The position numbers and the translations under genes were made by a program. The notes beneath the pieces are model-generated. The model was given only the letters and a program-made list of their open reading frames with translations, was not told the origin of the DNA and made no database searches. Positions 54,154 through 62,505 of a stretch of 62,540 nucleotides of DNA are shown in pieces. Each line of letters starts with the position of its first letter. The stretch's first letter is position 1. Source of the stretch: Candidatus Avimonas merdigallinarum (GTDB lineage: Bacteria; Bacillota; Clostridia; Oscillospirales; Acutalibacteraceae); the NCBI GenBank assembly GCA_904377855.1, contig CAJFGS010000012.1, forward strand, positions 1 through 62,540, given 5' to 3'.

Positions 54154-55272
54154 TTACCGGGCAAAAAGGGCGCGGTACAGGCCCGCCGCATCGTCGGGGG
54201 TAAAGCCGCCGGGGGTGCGGGCGAAGTTCTTGACGTTTTCCCAGCGGGGGCGGTACCCCTCGATTTTTTCGGGGGTCATGGCGATGTCCGCCGCGGGGGT
54301 CAGCCCCTCCAGCAGGGAAAACACCCTGTCCCGCCCGCCGCAGAGCCGGTAGAGCTGGTCCGCCCGGGCGGGCGCGTGCTCCTCTGCCCGGCGGAGGAAG
54401 GCGGGGAGGAAGACCGCGCAGGCCGCCCCGTGCGGCAGGCCGTATTCCTCGGTCAGGATATAGCCGAGCGGGTGGGGGAAGGCGGTGCCGCAGGCGTTGA
54501 GCACCATCCCCGCCCAGAGGGAGCCGTAATAGAGCTGCTCCCGCATCGCCGGGGCCGGAAGGCCGGGGTTTTGCAGCAGCCAGCCCAGCCCGCCGGACAC
54601 CATGACCAGCGCCCGTTCCCCAAAGGCGGTGATAACGTTCCCGCACCCCGGCGCAAACCATCCCTCCACCGCATGGGAAAAGGCGTCCAGCGCGGTGGAG
54701 ACGGTGGTTTCCCGGGAGGTGCTGTACGTGTACCGGGGGTCGGCAAAGGCGTACCGGGCATAGCACTGGGGGCTGGTGACGCTCTGTTTCCGACCTCCTC
54801 CGTCCGGCGTGTCCAGGGTGAGGACGGCCGCGGCGCTCACCTCGCTGCCGGTGCCGGCGGTGGTGCCGACGAGGACGAGGGGGAGCGCCGGCCGCCGCAG
54901 CTTCCCTGCCATGAGGTCACGCCCCCGGTCGGAGCCGTTGGGGGCGAGCCAGGCGGTGGCTTTCGCCGCGTCCATGACCGACCCGCCGCCGATCCCCAGG
55001 ATAAAGTCCGACCGGCAGGTATCCGCGGCAAAGGCGGCGGCCTGGCACTGGGAAAGCAGGGGGTTCGCGCCGATCCCGGGGAACACGGTGGCCTCCACCC
55101 CCGCGGCGGAGAGGGCCTCCAGCACCTCGTCCAGCGCGCCGCTGGCTTTGGCGGCGTGGGCGCCGGTGACAATCAGGCAGCGCCGGCCAAGGGCGCGCAG
55201 GCGCTCCCCCTCTTTTTTCACGCAGCCTTCGCCGGAGAAAACCTGCACCGGCATATGGAAAGTAAAGTCCAT
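54154..55272 (-). CDS. Iron-containing alcohol dehydrogenase (372 aa)
   Basis: A group III (Fe-ADH) NAD(P)-dependent dehydrogenase. It shows VFSGEGCVKK, FILGIGGGSVMDAAKATAW (nucleotide binding), LVGTTAGTGSEVSAAAVL, and the metal ligands in TALDAFSHAVEGW, GTAFPHPLGY and YGLPHGAACAVFLP. AGAAGGGATGG precedes the ATG. The alcohol or aldehyde substrate is not predictable. Divergent from the Rnf cluster. Confidence 0.92.
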   Translation of the reverse strand: MDFTFHMPVQVFSGEGCVKKEGERLRALGRRCLIVTGAHAAKASGALDEVLEALSAAGVEATVFPGIGANPLLSQCQAAAFAADTCRSDFILGIGGGSVMDAAKATAWLAPNGSDRGRDLMAGKLRRPALPLVLVGTTAGTGSEVSAAAVLTLDTPDGGGRKQSVTSPQCYARYAFADPRYTYSTSRETTVSTALDAFSHAVEGWFAPGCGNVITAFGERALVMVSGGLGWLLQNPGLPAPAMREQLYYGSLWAGMVLNACGTAFPHPLGYILTEEYGLPHGAACAVFLPAFLRRAEEHAPARADQLYRLCGGRDRVFSLLEGLTPAADIAMTPEKIEGYRPRWENVKNFARTPGGFTPDDAAGLYRALFAR

Positions 55273-55331
55273 GAAAAACCATCCCTTCTGTTCAAAATCG
55301 GCGGAAAAGGAGGCGGGCGGCGGATTTCCCC

Positions 55332-55360
55332 TTGTTTTTTTTGGAAAAATAGGCTATGAT
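55332..55360 (+). promoter_or_regulatory. Promoter of the rnf cluster
   Basis: TTGTTT (55332-55337), a 17-nt spacer, TATGAT (55355-55360). It is about 160 nt before the first gene. Confidence 0.6.
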
Positions 55361-55517
55361 TAGACCGTCGCCGCCTATCGTTTCGCCTGCCCGCCGCAGC
55401 CTGGAACCGGCGGCATTTTTGAAACCGGCCGGCGGTGAATGGCGATGGATACAGTATACCAAATCCGGCGGGAAAACGCCAGCCGCAAAACGGACAAGCC
55501 GGTGACAGGAGGGGCCG

Positions 55518-55919
55518 ATGAAGGGAAAAAAAGGACGTTTTCTCGGCCTGCGCCGGGGGGATCTCCTGCTGGGGGCCGGCGTCCTCCTGGCCGGCGCCGT
55601 ATTGCTTGGGGGGGCCGCCCTCTTTTCCCGCAGGGGCGGGCAGGCGGTCCTGACCACGCCGGAGGGGGAGAGGGCGCTCCCCTTGTCCGAGGCTGTGACC
55701 CTGTCCATCCAGGGGGACAACGGGATCCCGGTGGTCATCCGGGTGGAGGACGGGGCGGTATGGTTTGAGAGCAGCGGCTGCCCGGACCAGATCTGCGTCC
55801 ACAGCGGCCGCCTGACCAGGACGGGGGAGACCGCCGCCTGCCTGCCCGCCGGGGTGCTCCTGCGGGTGGAGGAAGGCGCCGGCGGGGAATCCGCCCCGGT
55901 GGACGCGGTGGCGGGGTAG
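55518..55919 (+). CDS. NusG domain II-containing protein (133 aa)
   Basis: A basic N-terminus and one membrane segment (LLLGAGVLLAGAVLLGGAALF, ~residues 15-36) are followed by an external NusG-II domain with the motif SSGCPDQICVHSGRLTRTGETAACLP, three conserved cysteines. Genes of this type accompany rnf clusters in many Clostridia; the cysteines may bind metal or redox partners. AGGAGGGG precedes the ATG. Confidence 0.88.
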   Translation: MKGKKGRFLGLRRGDLLLGAGVLLAGAVLLGGAALFSRRGGQAVLTTPEGERALPLSEAVTLSIQGDNGIPVVIRVEDGAVWFESSGCPDQICVHSGRLTRTGETAACLPAGVLLRVEEGAGGESAPVDAVAG

Positions 55920-55986
55920 CGGCTCCGGAGAGGGACGGGACAGCGCCGGCCCCTCCCGGGAATCCGGCGGGATGGGAGGACAAGGC

Positions 55987-56505
55987 ATGGGACCAGACAG
56001 ACAGCCGGGAACGGCGCGGCGCACGGCCCTGCTGGGGCTCCTCTGCGCGCTGGCGATCGCCCTCTCCTTCCTGGAGGGGTTCCTGCCGGTCCTGCCGGTG
56101 CCCGGGGCAAAGCTTGGGCTTTCCAACCTGGTGACGATGGTGGCGCTTTCCTCCATGGGCCTGCCGGCCGCGCTGACGGTCACGCTGGCCAAGGCGCTGT
56201 TCGCCCTCCTGCGGGGCGGGACGGCGTTCCTCATGAGCTTGTCGGGCGGGCTGCTCAGCACGCTGGTCATGGCGCTGGCGTGGCGGCTGTTCCGCCGCCG
56301 CTTCTCCTTCGTGGGGATCGGGATCCTCGGCGCCGTGGCCCATAACGGCGGGCAGCTCGGCATGGCGGTGATCCTCCTCGGGCCGTCCATCCTGGCATAC
56401 GGCCCCTGGCTGCTGGTCCTGGCGCTGATAGCGGGGACGGCCACCGGGCTTACCCTGAACCTGACACTGCCCGCCTTGCGGCGGCTTCACATATATAAGG
56501 ATTGA
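55987..56505 (+). CDS. Gx transporter / heptaprenyl diphosphate synthase component I-like protein
   Basis: A 172-residue membrane protein with about five segments: LLGLLCALAIALSFLEGFLP, GAKLGLSNLVTMVAL, SLSGGLLSTLVMALAW and GAVAHNGGQLGMAVILLG. It matches the Gx_transp family, often labelled heptaprenyl diphosphate synthase component I. It regularly sits between NusG-II and rnfC. Its role is not established; an S-component-like transporter is likely. Start 55987 follows GGGAGGAC. Confidence 0.85.
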   Translation: MGPDRQPGTARRTALLGLLCALAIALSFLEGFLPVLPVPGAKLGLSNLVTMVALSSMGLPAALTVTLAKALFALLRGGTAFLMSLSGGLLSTLVMALAWRLFRRRFSFVGIGILGAVAHNGGQLGMAVILLGPSILAYGPWLLVLALIAGTATGLTLNLTLPALRRLHIYKD

Positions 56506-56574
56506 CACAGCAACACACGATGAGAGACGATTAGGCCGGCGGGCGGGTCCCGCCGGCGGAAAGGCATGGTAACA

Positions 56575-57960
56575 ATGGCAATAGAGGGCTTTGGCGGCAC
56601 GGTCAAAAAGACGGCCGGCGACATCCGGCAGGCATGGCGGTCCCGGACACGGGGCGGGGTGCACGCCCCTTCCCGGAAGCATACGGCGGAGAGCGAGACG
56701 GTCGGGATGCCCGCGCCGGCAACCATCGTTTTGGCGATGTCCCAGCATCTCGGCGCCCCCTGCGTCCCGACGGTGAAGGCCGGGGACGCGGTGGAGGTAG
56801 GCCAGGTGGTCGGGGACAGCGACAAGCCGGTTTCCGCCCCCATCCACAGCGGGGTTTCGGGGAAGGTGGCGGCGATTACCGAGCTGCTCCTCCCCGGCGG
56901 ACAGCGGACGCAGGCGGTGGTGATCGAGTCGGACGGCGAGGGCCGGGTGCATGAGAGCGTCAAGCCCCCCGTGATCGACAGCCATGAGGATTTCCTCCGG
57001 GCGGTGCGGGCATCGGGGCTGGTCGGGCTGGGAGGCGCGGGCTTCCCCACCCATGTCAAGCTCCGCCCCCGCGGCGGCGCGGCGATCGACACGATCCTCA
57101 TCAACGCCGCGGAGTGCGAGCCGTATATCACCGCGGATTACCGCGAGTGCATGGAAAATTCCTGGGATATCGTCTCGGGCGTGCAGTCGGTCATGAAATT
57201 CCTGGGCGCCTCCCGGGTGATCATCGCGGTGGAGCGGAACAAGCCGGCCGCGATTGCGGAACTGTCCAAAATTGCGCGGAGCGTTTCCGCCCCGGGGCGG
57301 GAGGTGCGGGTGAAATCCCTGCCGGCCCGGTACCCGCAGGGGGCGGAAAAGGTGCTCATCCAGGCCTGTACCGGCCGCCGGGTCCCGCCGGGGAAGCTCC
57401 CCGCCGACGTGGGGTGCGTGGTCATGAACGTGACGTCGGCGGCGTTCCTGGCCCGCTACTTCAAGACCGGGATGCCGCTGGTTGACAAGCGGCTGACGGT
57501 GGACGGCTCCGCCATCGCCCAGCCCCAGAACGTGCGGGTGACCATAGGCACGCCGGTCCGGGACGTCATCGCCTTCTGCGGCGGCGCGAAGCAGGAGATC
57601 CGCAAGCTGCTCATGGGCGGGCCGATGATGGGTCTGGCCCTGATGGACGATGCGATGCCGGTGCTCAAGCAGAACAACGCCATCCTCGCCTTTGGCGAGG
57701 AGGATGTGCGCAGCACACCCGCCTCGGTCTGCATCCGCTGCGGGCGCTGCGTGGAGGCCTGCCCCATGCACCTGGTGCCGCCTTCCATCGCCTCCGCCTA
57801 CAAAAACGCGGACGCCGAGGCGCTGGAAAAGCTCGGGGTGATGACCTGCATGGAATGCGGGTGCTGTTCCTTCTCCTGCCCGGCCCACCGCTACATCGTG
57901 CAGACCATGCGGATGGGCAAGGAACTGGTGCGCAACGCGCCCCGGAAGGAGAAAACGTAA
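56575..57960 (+). CDS. rnfC: Rnf complex subunit C (electron-transport, NADH-binding)
   Basis: 461 residues, the peripheral subunit with the NAD and flavin site. It shows RGGVHAPSRKHTAES, the glycine-rich GLVGLGGAGFPTHVKL, NAAECEPYITADYR (flavin/NADH fold) and two iron-sulfur motifs, CIRCGRCVEACP and CMECGCCSFSCP. The start at 56575 is 10 nt after AAAGG; 56566 is too near. In the complex electrons pass between reduced ferredoxin and NAD+, pumping Na+ or H+. Confidence 0.94.
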   Translation: MAIEGFGGTVKKTAGDIRQAWRSRTRGGVHAPSRKHTAESETVGMPAPATIVLAMSQHLGAPCVPTVKAGDAVEVGQVVGDSDKPVSAPIHSGVSGKVAAITELLLPGGQRTQAVVIESDGEGRVHESVKPPVIDSHEDFLRAVRASGLVGLGGAGFPTHVKLRPRGGAAIDTILINAAECEPYITADYRECMENSWDIVSGVQSVMKFLGASRVIIAVERNKPAAIAELSKIARSVSAPGREVRVKSLPARYPQGAEKVLIQACTGRRVPPGKLPADVGCVVMNVTSAAFLARYFKTGMPLVDKRLTVDGSAIAQPQNVRVTIGTPVRDVIAFCGGAKQEIRKLLMGGPMMGLALMDDAMPVLKQNNAILAFGEEDVRSTPASVCIRCGRCVEACPMHLVPPSIASAYKNADAEALEKLGVMTCMECGCCSFSCPAHRYIVQTMRMGKELVRNAPRKEKT

Positions 57961-58100
57961 AAGGGCGGCCGGCGCTTTGGGCGCCGCTGCCGGCGCACCG
58001 GCGCGCGGCGGGGGGAAGAAGCCGGCCCGTCTCCTGCGGCGGAAAGGGGACGTCCCCGCCCCCGGGACGCTGTCCATAGAATGAAGGAGTGAACAAGCGG

Positions 58101-59042
58101 ATGTCTTCGACAGACAAGCCTTTGGTAATAACCTCTTCGCCCCATCTCCACTGCGGGGCGAGCACCCGCGGGGTGATGCTGGACGTGCTGATTGCCCTGG
58201 TGCCGGCGGCGGTGGCATCGGTGCTGCTCTTCGGCTGGCGGGCGCTTGCGGTGGAGCTGGTGTGCGTCGCCTCCTGCATGGCGTCGGAGGTGCTCAGCCG
58301 CCTGATAATGAAACGCAACCAGACGGTGGGGGATCTTTCCTGCATCGTGACCGGCGTGCTGCTCGCTTTCAACCTGCCGGCGACCATCCCACTGTGGCAG
58401 GCCGCCTTCGGCGGGGTGGTGTCGATTGTGGTGGCCAAGCAGATGTTCGGCGGGCTGGGGCAGAATTTTGTGAACCCGGCCCTCGCGGGGCGGATCGTGC
58501 TCATGGCCTCCTTCCCGGAATCGATGAACAACTGGGTGGTGCCCTTCACCGGCACCGGGGCGGACGCGGTGGCCTCCGCCACCCCCCTGGCGGAGGGGGC
58601 CGCCCCCTATTCCCTGCAGGAGCTGTTCTTCGGCATCCACGGCGGCTGTTTGGGGGAGACCTGCGCCATGGCGCTCATCCTCGGCGGGGTCTACCTGGTG
58701 CTGCGCCGGGTGATTTCCCCCGCGGTGCCGCTGATTTACATTGGCACGGTGTTCGTGCTCTCCTGGCTGCTGGGGGAGGATCCGCTGTATCAGATCCTCT
58801 CGGGCGGCCTGATGCTCGGCGCGATTTTCATGGCCACCGACTATACCACCTCCCCGATTAATAAAGCGGGCAAGGTGGTGTTTGCGGTGGGCTGCGGCCT
58901 GCTGACGGTGCTCATCCGGCATTTCGGCTCCCTGCCGGAGGGCGTTTCCTTCGCGATTGTGATTATGAATATCCTGGTCCCCCTGATTGAGCGGGCCACC
59001 CGCCCCGTCCCGTTCGGGCGGAGCCGGCGGGCGAAGGACTGA
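58101..59042 (+). CDS. rnfD: Rnf complex subunit D
   Basis: 313 residues with about eight membrane segments. It begins with the family pattern LVITSSPHLHCGASTRGVMLDVLIALVPA and has GLGQNFVNPALAGRIVLMASFP and IFMATDYTTSPINKAGK; the Thr in the latter is the covalent FMN-attachment site (S/T-x-x-T). The ATG at 58101 is preceded by AAGGAG. A 140-nt GC-rich spacer separates it from rnfC. Confidence 0.93.
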   Translation: MSSTDKPLVITSSPHLHCGASTRGVMLDVLIALVPAAVASVLLFGWRALAVELVCVASCMASEVLSRLIMKRNQTVGDLSCIVTGVLLAFNLPATIPLWQAAFGGVVSIVVAKQMFGGLGQNFVNPALAGRIVLMASFPESMNNWVVPFTGTGADAVASATPLAEGAAPYSLQELFFGIHGGCLGETCAMALILGGVYLVLRRVISPAVPLIYIGTVFVLSWLLGEDPLYQILSGGLMLGAIFMATDYTTSPINKAGKVVFAVGCGLLTVLIRHFGSLPEGVSFAIVIMNILVPLIERATRPVPFGRSRRAKD

Positions 59043-59130
59043 ACGGCGGCTTTGGGCCGTCCCCCGCGGGTTTCCCCGCCGGACGCCGGCCCTGCGCCCT
59101 GCTGCCGGGCCCTGCGAAAGGAATGAGAGA

Positions 59131-59691
59131 ATGGATAAGAAAATTTGGAAGGATACCGCCGTCGCCGCGGCGGCCCTGGCAATCATCGCCGGGGGCGTTA
59201 CGGCGGCGCTGGCGGGCACCAACGCCCTGACCGCCGGCACCATCGCCGCCCGCAATGAGGAGGCGGAAAACCAGGCCCGCCTCCAGGTCATCGACGCGGA
59301 CGACTTTGAAAAGCGGACCCTCGCCGGGGATGAAGGGGAAGAAGTGGTGTATTATGAAGCCCTCCGGGACGGCGAGACGGTGGGGTATGTTTTCACGGTG
59401 AGCACCACCGGGAAAAGCGCCGGCCTGACGGTGATGACCGGCATCTCCGCCGATGGGAAAATCACCGGCGTGACGGTCACCGACGACAACGAGACCGCCG
59501 GGTATGTGGACAAGGTGAAGGACGGCGGCCTGTTCGAAGGCTTTCAGGATAAGGCTGTGCCGGACGGCGGCTTTGTCCTCGGGGAGGACGTGGACGGCGT
59601 TTCCCAGGCGACCAAGACCTCCCGCGGCGTGACCGACGGGGTCAACCGGGCGGCCGCCTATTACCGGCAGATTCAGAAGGAGGCGGAATAA
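59131..59691 (+). CDS. rnfG: Rnf complex subunit G
   Basis: 186 residues: one N-terminal membrane anchor (TAVAAAALAIIAGGVTAALAG) and an external FMN-binding domain with covalent flavin motif GVSQATKTSRGVTDGV, the second Thr being the expected attachment point. ITGVTVTDDNETAGYVDKV is also family-typical. AAAGGA precedes the ATG. It ends directly against rnfE. Confidence 0.92.
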   Translation: MDKKIWKDTAVAAAALAIIAGGVTAALAGTNALTAGTIAARNEEAENQARLQVIDADDFEKRTLAGDEGEEVVYYEALRDGETVGYVFTVSTTGKSAGLTVMTGISADGKITGVTVTDDNETAGYVDKVKDGGLFEGFQDKAVPDGGFVLGEDVDGVSQATKTSRGVTDGVNRAAAYYRQIQKEAE

Positions 59692-60387
59692 ATGGCGAAT
59701 AAATATCTCCACTCCTTTACCAAGGGGCTGCTGATCGAAAACCCGGTGCTGCGGCTGGTGCTGGGCACCTGCCCCACCCTCGCGGTGACCACCGCGGCGG
59801 TGAACGGGCTGGGGATGGGGGCGGCCGCCACCTTTGTGCTGGTCTGCTCCAACGTGGTGATTTCCCTGCTGCGCCGGGTGATCCCCGACAAGGTGCGGCT
59901 GCCCGCGTTTATCGTGATCATCGCCGGCTTCACCACCGTGGTGCAGATGCTGGTGAAGGCCTACCTGCCGGATATCGACAAGGCGCTGGGGATTTACCTC
60001 CCCCTCATTGTGGTCAACTGCATCATCCTCGGCCGGGCGGAGGCGTATGCGAGCAAAAACAGCGTCGGCCTGTCCGCGCTGGACGGCCTGGGGATGGGCG
60101 CCGGCTTCACCGCCGCGCTGGTGGTCATGGGCGGCATCCGGGAATTCCTGGGCAGCGGCACCATTTTCGGCTGGCCGGAAGGCGGGCTCATCCCCCCGAT
60201 CACCATTTTTGTGCTGCCGGCGGGCGGGTTCTTCGTGTTCGGCATGCTGATTTGGCTGACCAATAAGCTGACCGTCCGGCTGGAGCGGGACGAGACCCGC
60301 CGCGAAACGGCGAAGACGGTCTGCGCCGCCTGCCCGAACGCGGCGGCCTGCGGGCTCAGCGGGAAGGAGGAAGGCGGCCATGAGTAA
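59692..60387 (+). CDS. rnfE: Rnf complex subunit E
   Basis: 231 residues with six membrane segments: FTKGLLIENPVLRLVLGTCPTLAVTTAAVNGLGMG and YLPLIVVNCIILGRAEAYASKNSV carry the conserved cysteines that flank a membrane [2Fe-2S] centre with RnfA. The C-terminus ends in an extra Cys-rich tail (CAACPNAAACGL). It begins right after the rnfG stop and overlaps rnfA by 8 nt. Confidence 0.94.
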   Translation: MANKYLHSFTKGLLIENPVLRLVLGTCPTLAVTTAAVNGLGMGAAATFVLVCSNVVISLLRRVIPDKVRLPAFIVIIAGFTTVVQMLVKAYLPDIDKALGIYLPLIVVNCIILGRAEAYASKNSVGLSALDGLGMGAGFTAALVVMGGIREFLGSGTIFGWPEGGLIPPITIFVLPAGGFFVFGMLIWLTNKLTVRLERDETRRETAKTVCAACPNAAACGLSGKEEGGHE

Positions 60388-60967
60388 TACCGGGCTGTTC
60401 GCCATCCTGATCGGGGGGCTGCTGGTCAACAATTTCGTCCTCTCCCAGTTCCTCGGGATCTGCCCCTTCCTGGGGGTGTCCAAGAAGCTGAATTCGGCGC
60501 TCGGCATGTCCCTGGCGGTGATTTTCGTCATGCTCATGGCCACCGCCGCGACCTGGCCGATCTACACCTATCTCCTGGAACCCAACGGCCTTTCCTACCT
60601 GCAGACCATCGTCTTTATCCTGATTATCGCGGCGTTGGTGCAGCTGGTGGAGATCGCGCTCAAGCGGTTCGTCCCCCCGCTGTACAATTCGCTGGGCATT
60701 TACCTGCCCCTGATTACCACCAACTGCGCCGTGCTCGGCGTGACCATCCTGAACATCGACAGCGGGTACGGCTTTGTGCAGTCGCTGGTGAACGCGCTGG
60801 GCGCGGGCGGCGGCTTCCTGCTGGCCATGGTGATGTTCGCCGGCGTGCGGGAACGGCTGGAGGGGGCGGACATCCCCGCCGGCCTGAAAGGGCTGCCGAT
60901 TACGCTGGTGTCCGCGTCCCTTGTGTCGGTCTCCTTCCTCGGCTTCCAGGGGCTGTTCGGCCTGTAA
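60380..60967 (+). CDS. rnfA: Rnf complex subunit A
   Basis: 195 residues with six membrane segments, paralogous to RnfE. It has NNFVLSQFLGICPFLGVSKKLNSALGMSLAV and YLPLITTNCAVLGVTIL, whose cysteines contribute to the intramembrane iron-sulfur site. GAAGGAGGAAGG precedes the ATG. Confidence 0.94.
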   Translation: MSNTGLFAILIGGLLVNNFVLSQFLGICPFLGVSKKLNSALGMSLAVIFVMLMATAATWPIYTYLLEPNGLSYLQTIVFILIIAALVQLVEIALKRFVPPLYNSLGIYLPLITTNCAVLGVTILNIDSGYGFVQSLVNALGAGGGFLLAMVMFAGVRERLEGADIPAGLKGLPITLVSASLVSVSFLGFQGLFGL

Positions 60968-61015
60968 TCCGGGAGGCCGCGAAATCCCACCTTCAGAAAG
61001 GAATCGGTGTATCCT

Positions 61016-61873
61016 ATGGATTCGATATTGCTGGCAATTCTCCTGCTGGCCGGGCTCGGGCTGATCGCGGGGCTGGTGCTCGCGGTGGCCTCGGCGGTGA
61101 TGGCGGTGCCGCGGGACGAGAAGGCGGAGGCGCTGCGGGACGTGCTCCCCGGCGCAAACTGCGGGGCGTGCGGCTATTCGGGCTGCGACGGCTACGCCAA
61201 GGCGATGGCGAACGAGGGCGCGCCGGTGGGCCTGTGCTCCCCCGGCGGGGCGGCGGTGGCGGAGGCGACCGCCAAGCTCCTCGGCGTGGAAAGCGGCGGG
61301 GTGGAAACCCGCACCGCCCTGGTGCGCTGCGGCGGCTGCGAGGGGGTTACCTCCCGCAAGATGGATTACCAGGGGCTGGATTCCTGCCGGGCCGCCAACC
61401 AGCTTTACGGCGGGGACTGGCAGTGCCAGTACGGCTGCCTGGGCCACGGGGACTGCAAGAAGGCGTGCGAATACGGCGCCATCACGATTGAAAACGGGCT
61501 GGCAAGGGTGGATCCCTCCCTCTGCCGGGGCTGCGGGCTGTGCGTCAAGGTATGTCCCAAGGACCTGATAGCGCTCGTGCCCGGCCAGGTCAGGGGCGTG
61601 GTGCGGTGTTCCAGCCATGACAAGGGCGCCCTGGTGCGGAAAATCTGCTCCAAAGGCTGCATTGGCTGCATGAAGTGCACCAAGGTTTGCCAGTACGACG
61701 CGATCCATGTCGAAAATTCCCTGGCGGCGATCGACGGGGAAAAATGCGTGGGCTGCGGCGCCTGCGCCAAGGCCTGCCCGACCGGATGCATCTCGGTCTT
61801 CCCGCTTGAGGCGCAGGCGGCGGCTCCCGCCTCCGGCGTGACGCCCGGCGCGGAGGCCGGGGCGGCGGAATAA
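61016..61873 (+). CDS. rnfB: Rnf complex subunit B (polyferredoxin)
   Basis: 285 residues. One N-terminal membrane segment, then LPGANCGACGYSGCDGYAKAMA with a four-Cys cluster site, and at least three ferredoxin-type motifs: CRGCGLCVKVCPKDL, CIGCMKCTKVCQYDAI and CVGCGACAKACPTGCI, plus CGGCEG and CQYGCLGHGDCKKACEYG. It receives electrons from soluble ferredoxin. Start 61016 aligns with the family; GTG 61007 is an alternative. No apbE flavinylation gene follows. Confidence 0.94.
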   Translation: MDSILLAILLLAGLGLIAGLVLAVASAVMAVPRDEKAEALRDVLPGANCGACGYSGCDGYAKAMANEGAPVGLCSPGGAAVAEATAKLLGVESGGVETRTALVRCGGCEGVTSRKMDYQGLDSCRAANQLYGGDWQCQYGCLGHGDCKKACEYGAITIENGLARVDPSLCRGCGLCVKVCPKDLIALVPGQVRGVVRCSSHDKGALVRKICSKGCIGCMKCTKVCQYDAIHVENSLAAIDGEKCVGCGACAKACPTGCISVFPLEAQAAAPASGVTPGAEAGAAE

Positions 61874-62133
61874 CATCCCCGGCCCGGAGTAGCGCAGGTT
61901 CGCGGGCCAGAGGCCCCGCCGCTGCTCAAAATCCGCGCTGGGGGTCGGCCGCCGCTCCCGCCGCTCGGCGCTTCCCCCCGTTCCCGCCGCGTTTTGCGCG
62001 GGGAGTGGGCCTCGCCTTCCGGCTGCGGCGGATCGCCGGCCCGTGTTTTGAGAGCGATCTCCTTCCCGCTTCCCTCCGGCGGGCGCCTGCGGGAAATATT
62101 TTGCAAAAAAAGCGGAAAAAAGCAAAATTCATA
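61874..62133. other. Intergenic stretch after rnfB, no gene seen
   Basis: About 260 nt of GC-rich DNA turning AT-rich near 62095. I see no gene and no convincing terminator for the rnf operon here. Confidence 0.45.
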
Positions 62134-62163
62134 TTGACAAACCGGCAGGCGATACTATATAAT
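62134..62163 (+). promoter_or_regulatory. Promoter of the tRNA cluster
   Basis: TTGACA (62134-62139), an 18-nt spacer, TATAAT (62158-62163). Confidence 0.85.
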
Positions 62164-62168
62164 AAACT

Positions 62169-62192
62169 GCGCCTTGATTAAAGGCGCTTTTT
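62169..62192 (+). promoter_or_regulatory. Hairpin with T-run between tRNA promoter and first tRNA
   Basis: GCGCCTT, loop GATTA, AAGGCGC, then TTTTT. It begins at about the first transcribed base, so it may be a 5' leader structure rather than a working terminator. Confidence 0.55.
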
Positions 62193-62194
62193 AT

Positions 62195-62271
62195 GGCGGT
62201 ATAGCTCAGTTGGCTAGAGCATGCGGTTCATACCCGCAGTGTCGTTGGTTCAAATCCGACTACCGCTACCA
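62195..62271 (+). tRNA. tRNA-Met (anticodon CAT, elongator type)
   Basis: Acceptor GGCGGTA/TACCGCT, D arm GCTC...GAGC, anticodon stem GCGG-TTCATAC-CCGC, T arm GGTTCAAATCC and encoded CCA. The paired first base (G-U) marks it as elongator, not initiator. Confidence 0.95.
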
Positions 62272-62298
62272 TACGCTCCCAATAGGGGGCGCATCTGC

Positions 62299-62373
62299 GG
62301 CCCGATGGTCAAGCGGTTAAGACACCGCCCTTTCACGGCGGTAACACGGGTTCGATTCCCGTTCGGGTCACCA
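62299..62373 (+). tRNA. tRNA-Glu (anticodon TTC)
   Basis: Acceptor GGCCCGA/TCGGGTC, anticodon loop CTTTCAC (TTC), T arm GGTTCGATTCC and encoded CCA. 75 nt. Confidence 0.95.
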
Positions 62374-62392
62374 CGCAGTTTTTCTGCGTTAC

Positions 62393-62469
62393 GGGCGTAT
62401 AGCTCAGCTGGTTAGAGCGCTTGCTTCACACGCAAGAGGTCAGCGGTTCGAGTCCGTTTACGCCCACCA
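62393..62469 (+). tRNA. tRNA-Val (anticodon CAC)
   Basis: Acceptor GGGCGTA/TACGCCC, anticodon stem CTTGC/GCAAG with loop TTCACAC (CAC), T arm GGTTCGAGTCC and encoded CCA. Confidence 0.95.
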
Positions 62470-62473
62470 AAAA

Positions 62474-62505
62474 GCAGTCTGCGCAACAGCGCAGGCTGCT
62501 TTTTT
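62474..62505 (+). terminator. Terminator of the tRNA cluster
   Basis: An 11-bp stem GCAGTCTGCGC/GCGCAGGCTGC with loop AACA and one wobble, followed by six T, 4 nt after tRNA-Val. Confidence 0.92.
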
